Shown here one piece after another: positions 54,401 through 63,682 of a stretch of 64,000 bases of DNA (positions are counted from its first letter, which is position 1; each line of letters starts with the position of its first letter). The position numbers and the translations under genes were made by a program. A model generated the notes under the pieces. The model had not been told where the DNA came from, did no database searches, and saw only the letters and a program-made list of their open reading frames with translations. Source of the DNA: Undaria pinnatifida (Eukaryota; Sar; Phaeophyceae; Laminariales; Alariaceae). The stretch covers positions 5,278,319-5,342,318 of the forward strand of contig JABAKD010000025.1 in assembly GCA_012845835.1 (NCBI GenBank). Direction: 5' to 3'.

Positions 54401-57400
54401 GCCTCCTGTAGCTGTGTGGTAAAAAAGCCTTGACACCATATATTCTATCTGGTACCTGGTACATCCGGTATCAAACTCGTACCTGTGGTACCTGTGAGGT
54501 AGTACCATGTGGTACCACGAGGGCACCACCACAGTATTTTTTTTTGCCTTACCTTGTGGCCGAGTTGCAGCACAATCCTTGCTCGCACAGGCGAATCTTG
54601 GCACTACAGCAGCAGCAGTATAGTAACGCTCCCCGCAGATATAGCAGTCGAACACTGCGAGCCGTTGCTTTGTGTGTGTTAACGTTGCCGTTGGGGGGAC
54701 TTGCGTGCCCTGTTTTGAAGAGGCACCTATTTCGTGGTTAGACCCCCTTCCTGTTAACTGCGGTTGTACTGCCGTACAGCACCGGTACTATCTCGGTAGC
54801 ACTTGACAACTTCAGCACCAACTCTTGAACGCGACTGATTATGTCATTGACACCTCGTCTGCTACCACCTGCGCTTGTTGGTACATATCCTGTACACCAC
54901 TGCTGCTGTGTCGCCACCGCCAAAAAATATAATACGTCGTATTATACCTGGTGTATATATACGAGGTACGTTGTTTGCCTTCATGTGCGGGTATGCCTCT
55001 TCGGAACGATAACGATTGCCACACACTAGACTAATCATCCCCCCCCCCAAAAGTGCGTATTTATTCTTTTCGGCCCCTTGGGGGAGGGGGGGGGGTAGTT
55101 AGGTGTATGCTATCCCAGCCCGCGGGCCCCCTCGGTTCTTCCTAGAGGCGTTTGGTGTGAGGGAGATACTGCTGTATGTCAGTTGAAAATCGATTGGTAG
55201 CTCTGTGCTTCGCGCGTTCTCCGCGAGCAACGCGTGCTTCGCGCACGACAAAACCTCGTCCAAGCGGGTTGGTGGCGTTGGGCTCAGCCGAAAGCCGTCA
55301 AAGCTACGTTCGTGGCGTTGCACTCAGCCGAGAGCCGCCAAAGCTACAGCAGGCGTAGCCGTTGTTGGCAAAATGACATCGATACTTTGCTGCCGTCGTG
55401 TGATATATGCTGCTGGCGAGAGCGGAGCTAGGAATGCGCCACGCTGACTTGCGGCGAGAAGCAATAGCAGTGATAGCCAAGCCAGCGTCGGCGCTTCTGT
55501 ATTCATGATACTGCTGTGTGGTACCTGGTATGTGTGTGTGGGCGTGGGCGCGTGTTTGGTGCTGGGACGAGCGATGCGATGGGTTCAAAAAGCACGCGTA
55601 AAACCTTTTCGACTGAGTTTTTCGACTGGCAGATCCAGTCGAAAAAGTTGACAAGTTGACTTTTTCGACTGGTTGACTTTTTCGACTGGATCCCCCAAGT
55701 CGCGAAATGAGATCGAGAAAAGTTGAGTTGAGTTGAAAAAGCTCTTTTTCGACTGTGTACGAAAGCCCGACGGCTTCAGTCGAAAAAGGCCGTTTTCGAC
55801 TGACAAATCCGACTGTGTAAGAAATGGCCACAGTCGAAAAAAGAAGAAAGTTGAGTCGAAAAAACTATTTTTCGCCTGCCATGTCTCGACTGTGTGTAAG
55901 GCCATTTCTTATGCAGTCGGATTCCGCCAGTCGAAAACGGCCCGGCCCTTTTCGACTGGACTTTTTTTCGACTGGAATTCTTCTGGTCCTTCTTCTTATC
56001 GTCAGTCGAGTCGATTTTATAGTTTTTGTGCTCTTCCTAGAGGCGATTGGTGTGAGGGAGTACTGCTGTACAGCAGTCGAAATCGGTTGGTAGCTCTGTG
56101 GTTCGCGCTTTCTCCGCGAGCAACGGCTCGGCGAACCCTCGTCCAAGCGAGTTGGTGGCTTTGGGATTAGCCGAAAGCCGCCAAAGCTACGTTCGTGGAG
56201 TTGCACTCAGCCGAGAGCCGCCAAAGCTACAGCAGGCGCAGCCGTTGTTGGCAGCATGGGATCTAGACCGCGCGCTGCTGCCGTCGTGTGATACACGCTG
56301 CTGGCGAGCAAAACTAGGAATGCGCCACGCTGACTTGCTGCGAGAAGCAACAGCTGGGATAGCCAAGCCAGCGTCAGCGCATTGTATGATACTGCAGTGT
56401 GGTACTTGGTGCGGGTGTGTGGCCGTGTGGCTGTGTGGCCGTGTGTTTGGTGGTGGGATGGGCGATGCGATCGGTTAAAAAACACGTGTAACACTTTTTC
56501 GACTGAGCTTTTCGACTGGAGAATCCAGTCGAAAAAGTCGAGTTTTTCGACTGCGTAAGAAAGCCCGATTTGGGCTTCAGTCGAAAAAGGCCGTTTTCGA
56601 CTGACAAATCCGACTGCAAAAGAAATGGCCTGAGAAAGCCCGACAGGGGCTCCAGTCGAAAAGGGCCGTTTTCGACTGACGGATCCGACTATAAAAAAAT
56701 TGAGTATCGCACAGCTTGCAAAGATGAGTTTCGACAAAATCTTCGATCTCACGGCTGGAGTGTATTTCTAATTTTGTTACGGAGTATACAAGAATTCGGC
56801 TAATTGCTTTTTTTTTTTTCATCCTCCGGCGGATGGGGAAAAATAAAGCTTTAGCTCACCACACTTCCATGTATTTTCATACGCGTCGTGTGTCGATTTA
56901 ACTTAGTTGCTTTCGCAGCCCAACGCTAGCTGGCGCACCCTTCGGATCCCATTGTAGGTATAGCATAAGCTGTCCCTATCAGTGGTCTTCGTTACAACCC
57001 CGGCAGCGCAAGCTGCCGTTGTATACGGATGCGTGTGTATGTCGACCCGGCCTGTCCCCTGAGGGTCAGGTTCGGTGGAGATACGTAGCCACCCGGAATG
57101 TCATCTTTCCGGGTAGTGTGGTGACTAATATTTAGACCCATAGACTGGTACTTCAAAGTATCACAAATGATACACCAAAATTCACGAAATCACGACAATA
57201 CGGACCCTCTTGTTGCCTTTTCCTTGTTCGGGCCGAGCGATCAGGTGAACATAGAAGCTCGCTGAACCATAACCGAGGCAAACAAGGGCTGTTTCCGCAA
57301 GGTTTTCACGGACCACACACACGCTATAAAGGCACCTACCTTGAGCTCCACGGCTATGTAGTTGAGTCTGCCCACGCCCGTAGTGTTTGCCATGAAGCCC

Positions 57401-57765
57401 TCCCATTCGCTGGCCTTCACTTGCTTCACCAGATCCAAGAAGAACGGATAGGGCACACGAAAGCTCGCGCGAAAGCTCTTAGCTTCTTGTGAAGTCGGGT
57501 CGGCTAGGAGCTGTGTCTCTCTGAGCATCACCGCCCATCCGCTGCTGTTGTAGTCCGGTCGACCGTACGAGCAACGAGTTCGCTTTGCCTTGGGTTGTTC
57601 CTCAGTACTGTCATCATTGCCGTGGTCATCATCGCGGTCATCTTCATCGTCGGCGTCACTATCCTCTTGCATCGAGGCCATTAAGAGCAGCTGCTGGTGA
57701 TGCTGCATCATAGCAGCCAGGCATGTCGTCATCGCGCATATCACGAGTTGAAGTTGCCTCTTCAT
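45041..57765 (-). CDS. Harbinger (HARBI1-like) transposase-derived gene, three exons
   Basis: Exons (minus strand) 57765-57340, 46740-46213 and 45484-45041 join in frame at two phase-0 junctions (IAVELK|VLAVLYVLG and GGEHHL|WRCLQCPAK) to about 465 codons without a stop. N-terminal third: acidic stretch, SGWAVMLRETQLL, FRVPYPFFLDLV. Middle: GFPGAVGLTAVTHIHW. C-terminal: WYHEKVHKDAEDFFGTLKG, RFRILK and CCILHNQL. In Harbinger transposases the acids are D, D and E. Here the first position is Ala (GLTA-VTHI) and the second Gly (LLAGG); only the Glu (AEDFFG) remains. That argues against an active nuclease. The 10.6-kb first intron is full of other repeats. The two downstream exons clearly belong together. 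The 57-kb exon could belong to a second copy. Confidence 0.6.
45485..46212 (-). other. intron of the Harbinger-like gene
   Basis: Carries a family E fragment (from 45,557, CACTTCAGCTGTGAGATCG) and a family A-like block (45,632-45,710), both plus strand. Confidence 0.55.
46213..46740 (-). CDS. Harbinger-like transposase, middle exon
   Basis: 176 codons, VLAVLYVLGKGNSFDDVS to LLAGGEHHL, phase 0 both sides. Helix-turn-helix-like start (SRLSVPTVQRIFHAF), then the DDE core with Ala and Gly at the two Asp positions. Confidence 0.88.
46741..47672. other. repeat debris, GGGTC-rich block
   Basis: 47,050-47,230 consists of GGTCGGGTCAGG-like words and their inverse, the hAT-like family of 24,931 and 51,215. 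47,500-47,672 begins a short tandem repeat (GGTCGCAGATA, GAGTCAGACTAT). No gene seen. Confidence 0.45.
47673..49153. repeat. three palindromic elements end to end
   Basis: Each unit begins near CAGCTGTCCCCTCGCTCTGA (47,673 variant, 48,080 and 48,698). The centre is a hairpin of TGCAAGCCCCGGCTG type (47,870-47,930 and 48,895-48,957), and the unit closes with the inverse of its start (clearest at 49,113-49,153). The middle unit is split at 48,283-48,513 by a GGGTC-rich hAT-like insertion. Confidence 0.65.
49195..49345 (+). repeat. imperfect CTG-rich repeat
   Basis: CTGCTGCAGCGGTTTCTG words. Leucine-, alanine- or serine/arginine-rich frames on both strands are low-complexity products. Confidence 0.6.
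49795..50290 (+). repeat. ~245-bp tandem duplication
   Basis: 49,795-50,035 and 50,036-50,290 share the order AATGGGATAGG/AATAGGATGAG, GTGTCGGGGA, GCCCCTT, TCAAGCAAGAGCAGA. Quite diverged. No gene recognised. Confidence 0.45.
50781..50915 (+). repeat. ~69-bp tandem duplication
   Basis: TTTCGGGGTGCTTGGCG, GACTTTTGGTCGC and TGTATAGGGCAGGTTGA occur twice. Confidence 0.75.
51215..52888. mobile_element. non-autonomous hAT-like element with 8-bp target duplication
   Basis: Left end CAGGGCCTGTCATGGGCC; right end is the inverse of CAGGGCTTGTCATGGGCC. Flanking eight bases are CTTTCCAG (left) and TTTTCCAG (right), one mismatch. Terminal CAGGG and an 8-bp duplication are hAT hallmarks. Long subterminal stretches are runs of GGGCCGGGTCGGGC words on both sides; the centre (51,900-52,450) is unrelated and has no transposase. 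The middle may itself be a later insertion. Confidence 0.65.
53266..53295. other. perfect 13-bp stem hairpin
   Basis: CATGGGTGCCGGC, loop ATTC, then GCCGGCACCCATG. It stands alone in A/T-richer sequence. Confidence 0.85.
53805..53912 (+). repeat. family C fragment (TTTTTCGACTGG)
   Basis: TTTTCGACTGGATTTTTTTC, TTCTTCTGGTCCT and TCGTCAGCCGGGTCGATTTT match 55,953-56,035. Confidence 0.65.
53998..54230 (+). repeat. ~120-bp tandem duplication
   Basis: AAAACGCCATA, AATCCTATATA, ACACAGGAGACGGTAGAGAG, CTGCTAGATACAA occur twice. Confidence 0.7.
54231..55130. other. no gene seen
   Basis: A 120-codon minus-strand frame (54,293-54,655) has tyrosine-rich composition and no known domain. Nothing else supported. 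Confidence 0.3.
55134..56765 (+). repeat. ~900-bp tandem duplication (family C) with CGACTG clusters
   Basis: 55,134-56,033 and 56,034-56,765 share the order CTTCCTAGAGGCG, GGTAGCTCTGTG, CTCGTCCAAGCG, GCCGAAAGCCG, CGCCACGCTGACTTGC and then clusters of TTTTTCGACTG and its inverse. Within each unit a ~50-base GCCGAAAGCCGCCAAAGCTA block is itself doubled. 56,704-56,765 is a minus-strand family E end. Confidence 0.75.
56820..56905 (+). repeat. family F repeat
   Basis: CCTCCGGCGGATGGGGAAAA through TGTATTTTCATACGCGTCG, preceded by a T-run. Confidence 0.6.
57340..57765 (-). CDS. Harbinger-like transposase, N-terminal exon
   Basis: 142 codons from the ATG at 57,765. MKRQLQLVICAMTT, a glutamine/histidine patch, a long Asp-rich stretch, then SGWAVMLRETQLLADPTS, FRVPYPFFLDLVKQV and LNYIAVELK, with donor GTAGGT. 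The pattern is that of the N-terminal domain of Harbinger transposases, and the donor phase fits the 46,740 acceptor. Confidence 0.8.
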
Positions 57766-57884
57766 CACCCGGCGCCTCGGTAGCTAGGTAGCCGCCTTAG
57801 CAGAGCGAATGCGATGTGCCGGGTCCCGGCACGAGCAGCGAGGCCCATGCGGCGTAACTACTGCGGCCGATGGAGTTCATTTTC

Positions 57885-58254
57885 GAATTTCATTTTTTCA
57901 TTTTTCAAGTTTTCCTCATCAGAATCATCATACGATTTCGCTCGTAAAGCGTGCTCATTTTACCAAAGAAGTGAACGAAAATGCTCGCCATTCCTCGCCG
58001 AAAACCAAACACGAACACACAAGATCTGAAAGCTGGGGGGAAAGCGATCTGTTGATTCAGCGCGAAACGCGTGAGTAGGTGGAGTTATTGTTAAATTTCA
58101 TTTTTTCATTTTTCAAGTTTTCATCACCAGAATCATCATACGATTTTGCTCGTAAAGCGTGCTCATTGCACCCAAGTCTACGAAAATGCTCGAACACACA
58201 AGATCTGAAAGCTGGGGGGGAAGCGATCTGTTGATTCAGCGCGAAACGCGTGAG
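57885..58254 (+). repeat. ~210-bp tandem duplication
   Basis: TTTCATTTTTTCATTTTTCA, CAGAATCATCATACGATTT, AACACACAAGATCTGAAAGC and GCGATCTGTTGATTCAGCGC occur in both 57,885-58,077 and 58,097-58,254. The second lacks about 35 bases. Confidence 0.8.
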
Positions 58255-58409
58255 TAGTAGATAGTGGACACGTGGACACGTACGTACCCAACAAGCTACT
58301 ACTCTGTATACCTGGTATTAGTAGTAGTACCACAGATGTCTTTTATTCACAGGTGATATAAAGGGTTTCATAACGGCAACGCATTTTTCCGCAGAGGCTA
58401 CAGGGGCTG

Positions 58410-59042
58410 TTATGCGCAACCATACCGCATTCTGCACCAGCGTGGGGGGCGGATTTGGGCAGTGCTGGGCGCGGGAAACAGCAGAGTTGTTCTGTACACG
58501 GATGGACCATCTCTCAATTTTTCTAGCCTACGTTGACCACGTGAAAGGAAAATCTGGTCTTGCAGGACTCTGCCGTGTCCTTGACCTTCGCGCAGTAGTG
58601 TGACGGCTTCGCGAATTTTGGAAAAATTCAATTTTAAAACCCACACAGCACACAGCAGCACAGCATATTTGTACTGGCGCGTCGGAGTGAGAGCGGGCCT
58701 GCCGACCCCCAGGAGCAGGGCTCTACAATCTTGGGGCTGAGAGGAAAGCATGGGCGACAGTCTGCCTGATGACTCACGGTGAGCGTAGTGCACGAGTGTT
58801 GGCAACTTGCGCCTGAATCCATGTCTGCTTCTGGCCATACCCGGTCGGTGGCCTGCGTTTACGTGAACTGCTTTGCTTTTGACGTAGATTCCTGGTCCAC
58901 TCTGCGGCAGAGCACAGCAGCGCGCTAGCGTCGCAATGAAACGCTGCGTTCCGTATCCACCCGCGACTTTTGGCCAGCAGCAGTGAACTAAACTGCCTGC
59001 TGGATGCGAGGCAACCGCTTGTGCTGCATTTGGTGTTTGCAC
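58410..59042 (-). CDS. unrecognised 210-residue frame
   Basis: The longest frame in the last 6 kb. No motif, no clear start context and no splice partner. Composition is arginine/leucine-rich without order. Possibly chance, possibly an eroded transposon frame. Confidence 0.15.
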   Translation of the reverse strand: MQTPNAAQAVASHPAGSLVHCCWPKVAGGYGTQRFIATLARCCALPQSGPGIYVKSKAVHVNAGHRPGMARSRHGFRRKLPTLVHYAHRESSGRLSPMLSSQPQDCRALLLGVGRPALTPTRQYKYAVLLCAVWVLKLNFSKIREAVTLLREGQGHGRVLQDQIFLSRGQRRLEKLRDGPSVYRTTLLFPAPSTAQIRPPRWCRMRYGCA

Positions 59043-59299
59043 TAAAAATCGAAACTAAATTCATATTTGGTGTACCGCCATTATTTGTTGAGGCGCTTGA
59101 ATCATGATAATACTACTCACGAGTACACATGTACAATCATCCAAAATCCTTAACTGTCGTAAGTGTACCTGGTAGACACTCGGCGATGCATAATGGTTTC
59201 GACGAGTAGAGGAGGGAGCCGAGTTGTTCATGCGGAAATGGCGTGAAACGGAGAGACGCAAAGCTGCAGAGCGACGCGCAAAGGCTGCGGCAGCGCCAT

Positions 59300-60340
59300 C
59301 CACCGTCGGCATCTCTAAGCGGCCGGGGGGAGGGGGAAGGGGGAGGGGGGAGGGGGGAGGGCGGGAAGGGGGGAGGGGGGAGGGGGGAGGGGGGGGGGGG
59401 GGGGTCGGGGGGGAAGGGGGGAAGGGGGGGCGTCATGCCCGAGAGACTGAAGTCTGGGTTTGTCCATCATCGTCTTGAAAGTTGTGGGCCTTCCCATGGC
59501 CGTCACAAGATAGCGTAAGACCGCCCTGACTTCTTCGCCATGTTGCGTTCTCTCCCCAGTGCCATTGATGGTGCACTTGATACCCTCTATGAGCCCAACG
59601 CCGTCTTCAGCCAGTTCCAAGGGTCTGCTTTCAATAGTATGACATTTTTTATTTTTTCTCTTTTCCTTTCCTTGCTTCCTCTTCTTGTTTTGTCTTTTCT
59701 TGCTTTTCTTGTCTCTTCTTTCCTTCGCTTTCCTTTTTCGTTTTTTTTTTCGCTTTATTCTCTTTTCTTTTTTTTCCTTTATCTTCTCTTCTTTTCTTTG
59801 TCTCCTTTTTCCAATTGACTTGCGTCTGTCGTGCGTATGCGTAGTGATAGATACTACGTGTAACATACGCATGGTAGTCTTTCTCAGGTGACAAGCGGTA
59901 CAGTCGGTTTTTCCAGGCGCGAGTAATGAGGCGTATGCACCGGTATGGACCTGGCACATCGTAGACTAACTCCCGATTTCCCTTTTATATGTTTCTGGTG
60001 GAGGCATGAATTGCGTCAGCTGTGATATATGCGTGTACCACCTTGGGTTGTTTGTGTTTTTCCCTGGGTATTCCTCAGCTCCAGAGTGACTGGAGCCTGT
60101 CCTGTGACCACGGACTTGATTATGCGAGTTAATGTGAGAACAACAACAACAACTCGGACAAGGGACAAGGACGCTGGGAGGAGGGGGGGAGGGGGGTCCC
60201 ACTCTATTGTCGTATTGCATCGTACCCCATTCCAACTGTAATGTGTACAACGTGTGTAGTGAACAAGTTCCCTCTTCGGTGGCGTTAAGTTGATATCCCG
60301 GGGGCGTCTCAAGTCGAAAAGGGGGAACACAGCCTTGCCA
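59300..60340 (+). repeat. dispersed repeat, right copy (family R1 plus family A end)
   Basis: Same head as the window start: G/A-rich 59,325-59,430, then GTCATGCCCGAGAGACTGA, CTTGATACCCTCTA. A T/C-rich stretch (59,640-59,812) follows, then TCCAATTGACTTGCGTC. From 59,890 it continues as the 2,740-2,988 repeat to the AAC tail at 60,156, then ATCCCGGGGGCGTCTCAAG at 60,293. The low-complexity frames here (poly-Phe/Leu, poly-Lys, poly-Gly) are artefacts. Confidence 0.6.
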
Positions 60341-60444
60341 ATGATGTAATGGGGCCGTTGCTAACGAACACAAAAAAATTAAATGTATGAAATCGCAACA
60401 AAAATTACTAATCTAGTACTGCTTACTGTAATAAAAATGTTTTT

Positions 60445-60510
60445 AGGACGTCAGCCGTGAGTTCGACGAATTTCGGGTCAATACTCATATTTGCAAGCTG
60501 CGTTGTTGGT
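60445..60510 (+). repeat. family E fragment
   Basis: GGACGTCAGCCGTGAGTTCG, TCAATACTCATATTTGCAAG. The inverse is at 19,085-19,145. A bare GGACGTCAGCCGTG recurs at 61,337. Confidence 0.6.
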
Positions 60511-60534
60511 ACTTGTGATATACTACAAGCTGGG

Positions 60535-61245
60535 CCGGCCAAGACGCTCAAAATAGACAAATATCGCTGTGCCCCGCTCAGTTTTTCGAGTTCGGACCTG
60601 AAATTTTGACACGCGATTCAGAACAGGCTCGCCAAGACACTACTTGGCGAGCTCAAAACAAAAAAAAATGAAAATCCGTTGACTTTTCGTCCATTTTATG
60701 ATCATGGAAAACGTTTAGCTGGCCGTATGTCGGCAGTTTTTTTTTTTTTTTGAGCTCGCCCAGTACTGTTTTGGTGGGCTCGGTCCAAATCACGTGTCAA
60801 AATTTCAGGTCCTAACTTCAAAAATTGAGAGGTGCATGGCCAAGTTTCCACCGAAGTTCCTCTGCATACAAATTTACACATAATTCAGGGATTCATCCAT
60901 AACTTTCGAACGAAAGTGACCCATGAAATGAAAAGCATATGTCCCTACTCCTCGTCCCAAGATGTACATGCCCAGAAAAATGAAGCCAATTCCATCCACT
61001 TTGTATTTCGAGCAATTTTAGAAAAAGCAACACAAACATATCATGAAAAAAAATGCTCAAACTAGGAAACGTGAGTGGCAAACACTTTTTTCGGCGCCAA
61101 CTTCGCAGATTCTCAAGCTGGAGGGCTTAAAATGACCACCGCATCTAGCTGATCACGAGGATATGCTCAGTTTGCAGTGGGTCACTGTCGTTCAAAAGAT
61201 ATGCCCGACTGACGGATTATGGGTTTCTTGGCCGGCCCAGCTTGT
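60535..61245. mobile_element. 711-bp element with perfect 19-bp inverted ends and inner foldback
   Basis: ACAAGCTGGGCCGGCCAAG at 60,535-60,553 is exactly inverted at 61,227-61,245. Inside, 60,581-60,668 and 60,735-60,830 are a second, ~90-base inverted pair (GGACCTGAAATTTTGACACG in both arms). No transposase. No clear target duplication. Confidence 0.75.
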
Positions 61246-61589
61246 ATGTGGGTGAGTTTTTTCTGGATGGGAGGGGTCCTATTCTTTTGTTTCAAATATA
61301 TATGTATAGACTTTATATTTTATAAATATATTTCAAGGACGTCAGCCGTGCTACTTGTACGACTTTTGCGTTTGCTACTGCCTTAGGCTTCGTGTACCAG
61401 GCATGAGGTCCGACCATTTGTGTTCGGTTGTTGCGTTGGACGTGAAAGTGCTGCTGTCGTGGCTCGGCTTCTCGACCTCCTGCTGTGTACCAACCATACA
61501 CACATACCGTACAGCGCGACTGCTGGTACAAAATGAAGAGCTTGAGACACGGCTCCTGCAGTTGTACTGCTGCTGCTGCTGTGCTGTTC

Positions 61590-62235
61590 TTGCGTACTGA
61601 TTTTGTTACGGCACACACGCCACGCACACATACCTGGTACATACAGAAGCGACAAACAACATACATACATAAGCACCGTCTGTGGCTGTCACAAAGGAGA
61701 GAGCTCACAGCGCGTCTGCTGTTGTGCCGTGACGACCACCAATACTGAGCCTGGAGGGCCATGTGTAATGCAGTAGCACAGCAGTAGCAGCAGAGCGAGA
61801 AAAAGCTCTATGTGGTGGAACTCGAGTGTAGAAGGGCCTACCCGTAGTAGCTTCTGTCGATCGACATTTTTTAGTCTACTTTCCTCACGTTGGCGTCGCA
61901 GGCAGGCGGTGAGATTTTGAACATTGAGGTCGAGTGTTCGATTCTCTCCATCTCAAAATCTACAACAAACGATAAATGATCCCACGGAAATTGCCAAACT
62001 CACACACTTTGGAAACCGCCAGATGGAACGATGAGAGCAACGCGATCATTGCATACCGTGTCCAATACCAAAATGGAGTCGGAGGTAGAATTGGCAGAAT
62101 CTCATCGGGGTTCCTGACATAGTCCGAGATATATGCTATGTTTAGTGTGGGGGGTGTAATGGTATTCAATTATGGAAGGACCTACTCGCAGTAGCTTCTG
62201 TCGATCGACATATTTGTTTACTTTCCTCGCAATTA
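61590..62235 (+). repeat. family D repeat, 3' copies
   Basis: 61,595-61,890 matches 4,840-4,915 and 7,195-7,440 (GCACACACGCCACGCACACA, CAATACTGAGCCTGGAGGG, GTAGCTTCTGTCGATCGACA). A third short piece with the same GTAGCTTCTGTCGATCGACA word is at 62,165-62,235. Confidence 0.65.
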
Positions 62236-62689
62236 AAATATGGGTTTCTGTGGGCCCCGCGCGGCCCGGCGAAACGAGGCAGGCGGCAGTATGGGCCTTG
62301 CTCTGAGGATCTTGCTCGGTACGATTACCTCCCAGATGCGGCGCGGGAAGCACAACAACTCGAGAAATAGTAGCTAGGTGACAACCTCTCAGGTAAACGG
62401 GCGGAGAGAGACAGTTTTGTCACAGGCGAGGTGTGTCACGTGTTCATTGCGAGGTGTACAACGTATCTCACACGGCTATCATAGGTGCAACAGATACGTA
62501 TGATGCTCGAGAGATGTGCTGCTTCTGGCTGTATGTAGCTGCACCGTAGCAAACAGCAGGAGGGGGTGAAAACAATTGGGCTGATGTTGTACAGCGGGCA
62601 AACTATTGGAGCGGGCAAACAATCTGAGAGCGGAGCGGGTAATTGTAAAAGAACAACAAATTGTAGGGTTTTTCATTTACACCTACTCG

Positions 62690-62780
62690 GCTTTAAATCG
62701 ACACACGACGTGTATGAAAATACGTGGAAGTGTGTTGAGCTTAAGCTTTATGTTTACCCATCCGCCGGAGGATGAAATAA
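62690..62780 (-). repeat. family F repeat
   Basis: Minus strand: TCATCCTCCGGCGGATGGGT to CACACGTCGTGTGTCGATTT, next to an A-run on the plus strand. Confidence 0.55.
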
Positions 62781-63660
62781 AATAAAAAAAACTACTCGGC
62801 TCAGCGAGACGCAACGCAACCCCTTGAAAAAAAGAGCCAGTTCAGCGACGTTGAATGCTCAGAGCACCGCCACAGAGCTCGGCCGGGATTCCGACATGCG
62901 TCGTCATGTACCGAAGGCCCTCTTGCGTGCCCCGCAGCCGAGAGTGCGAGAAAAAAACCTTGGCCGCCGGAGAACAGCATTCAAAAAACCTAAAATGCAT
63001 ATTGTACGCAAGACGTATAGGAGTACCGTATGCGAATAACGCTCGTACAACCAAGACAGCAGTACTAAGTACTCGTAGTAATGGTGAAGAAACGTCAATT
63101 CGGCGTCCAGGTGTAATTTGCGCGCCTGTACCAAGTAGTTCCTTATGTAGACGCGTTTTATATTTTCTCCCGCCTTAAGTTCCAACATTTTCAGCGTCTC
63201 TTGCTCTTGTGTTTTGACAATCGTTTTCAGCGTTGTTTGTTGTACTTTTCTTTTTTTCAAGTACCGCGAAACCACATGTCACGTTCAATGCGGTACAGGT
63301 CAGCCGCGACCTAAGTGTACCCACGCGAGTATCTGCATGATTAAATGCTAGTATTCTGTCTGTCTGTCATCATGGCCTCGCGATCCATCGCGCACCAGCC
63401 CCGCCCCGCGGAATGGGTAGAGAAGGTAGGGCGCACAACCAACAGACAACAGAACACTATGTCTTACGTCGTGCCGAGTCGTGGCCGTCGCGTGCTGGGC
63501 GTTGCCGACAATCCCGAGGCATTTCTGGGTCTTAACGGCCATCATCCCAGCGCACAATTTCGAATTGCGATTCGGGCCGCTGATTGGTCTGTCAAATTCT
63601 TGCCAGAGACCGTTCGCTCTTTTGTGTAAGATTGGTGCTGAACAGGAATATTCCACCCAT
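62781..63660. other. no gene supported
   Basis: A 123-codon minus-strand frame (62,904-63,275), partly lysine-rich, and a possible short first exon at 63,372-63,425 (MASRSIAHQPRPAEWVEK, donor GTAGGG) were seen, but neither can be tied to a gene. Confidence 0.2.
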
Positions 63661-63682
63661 AGGGGCATGAGGGTTCCGCCGC

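Noticed and set aside
59540-59959. Phe/Leu-rich and Lys/Glu-rich frames on opposite strands
   Set aside because: Both come from one T/C-rich low-complexity tract inside a dispersed repeat.
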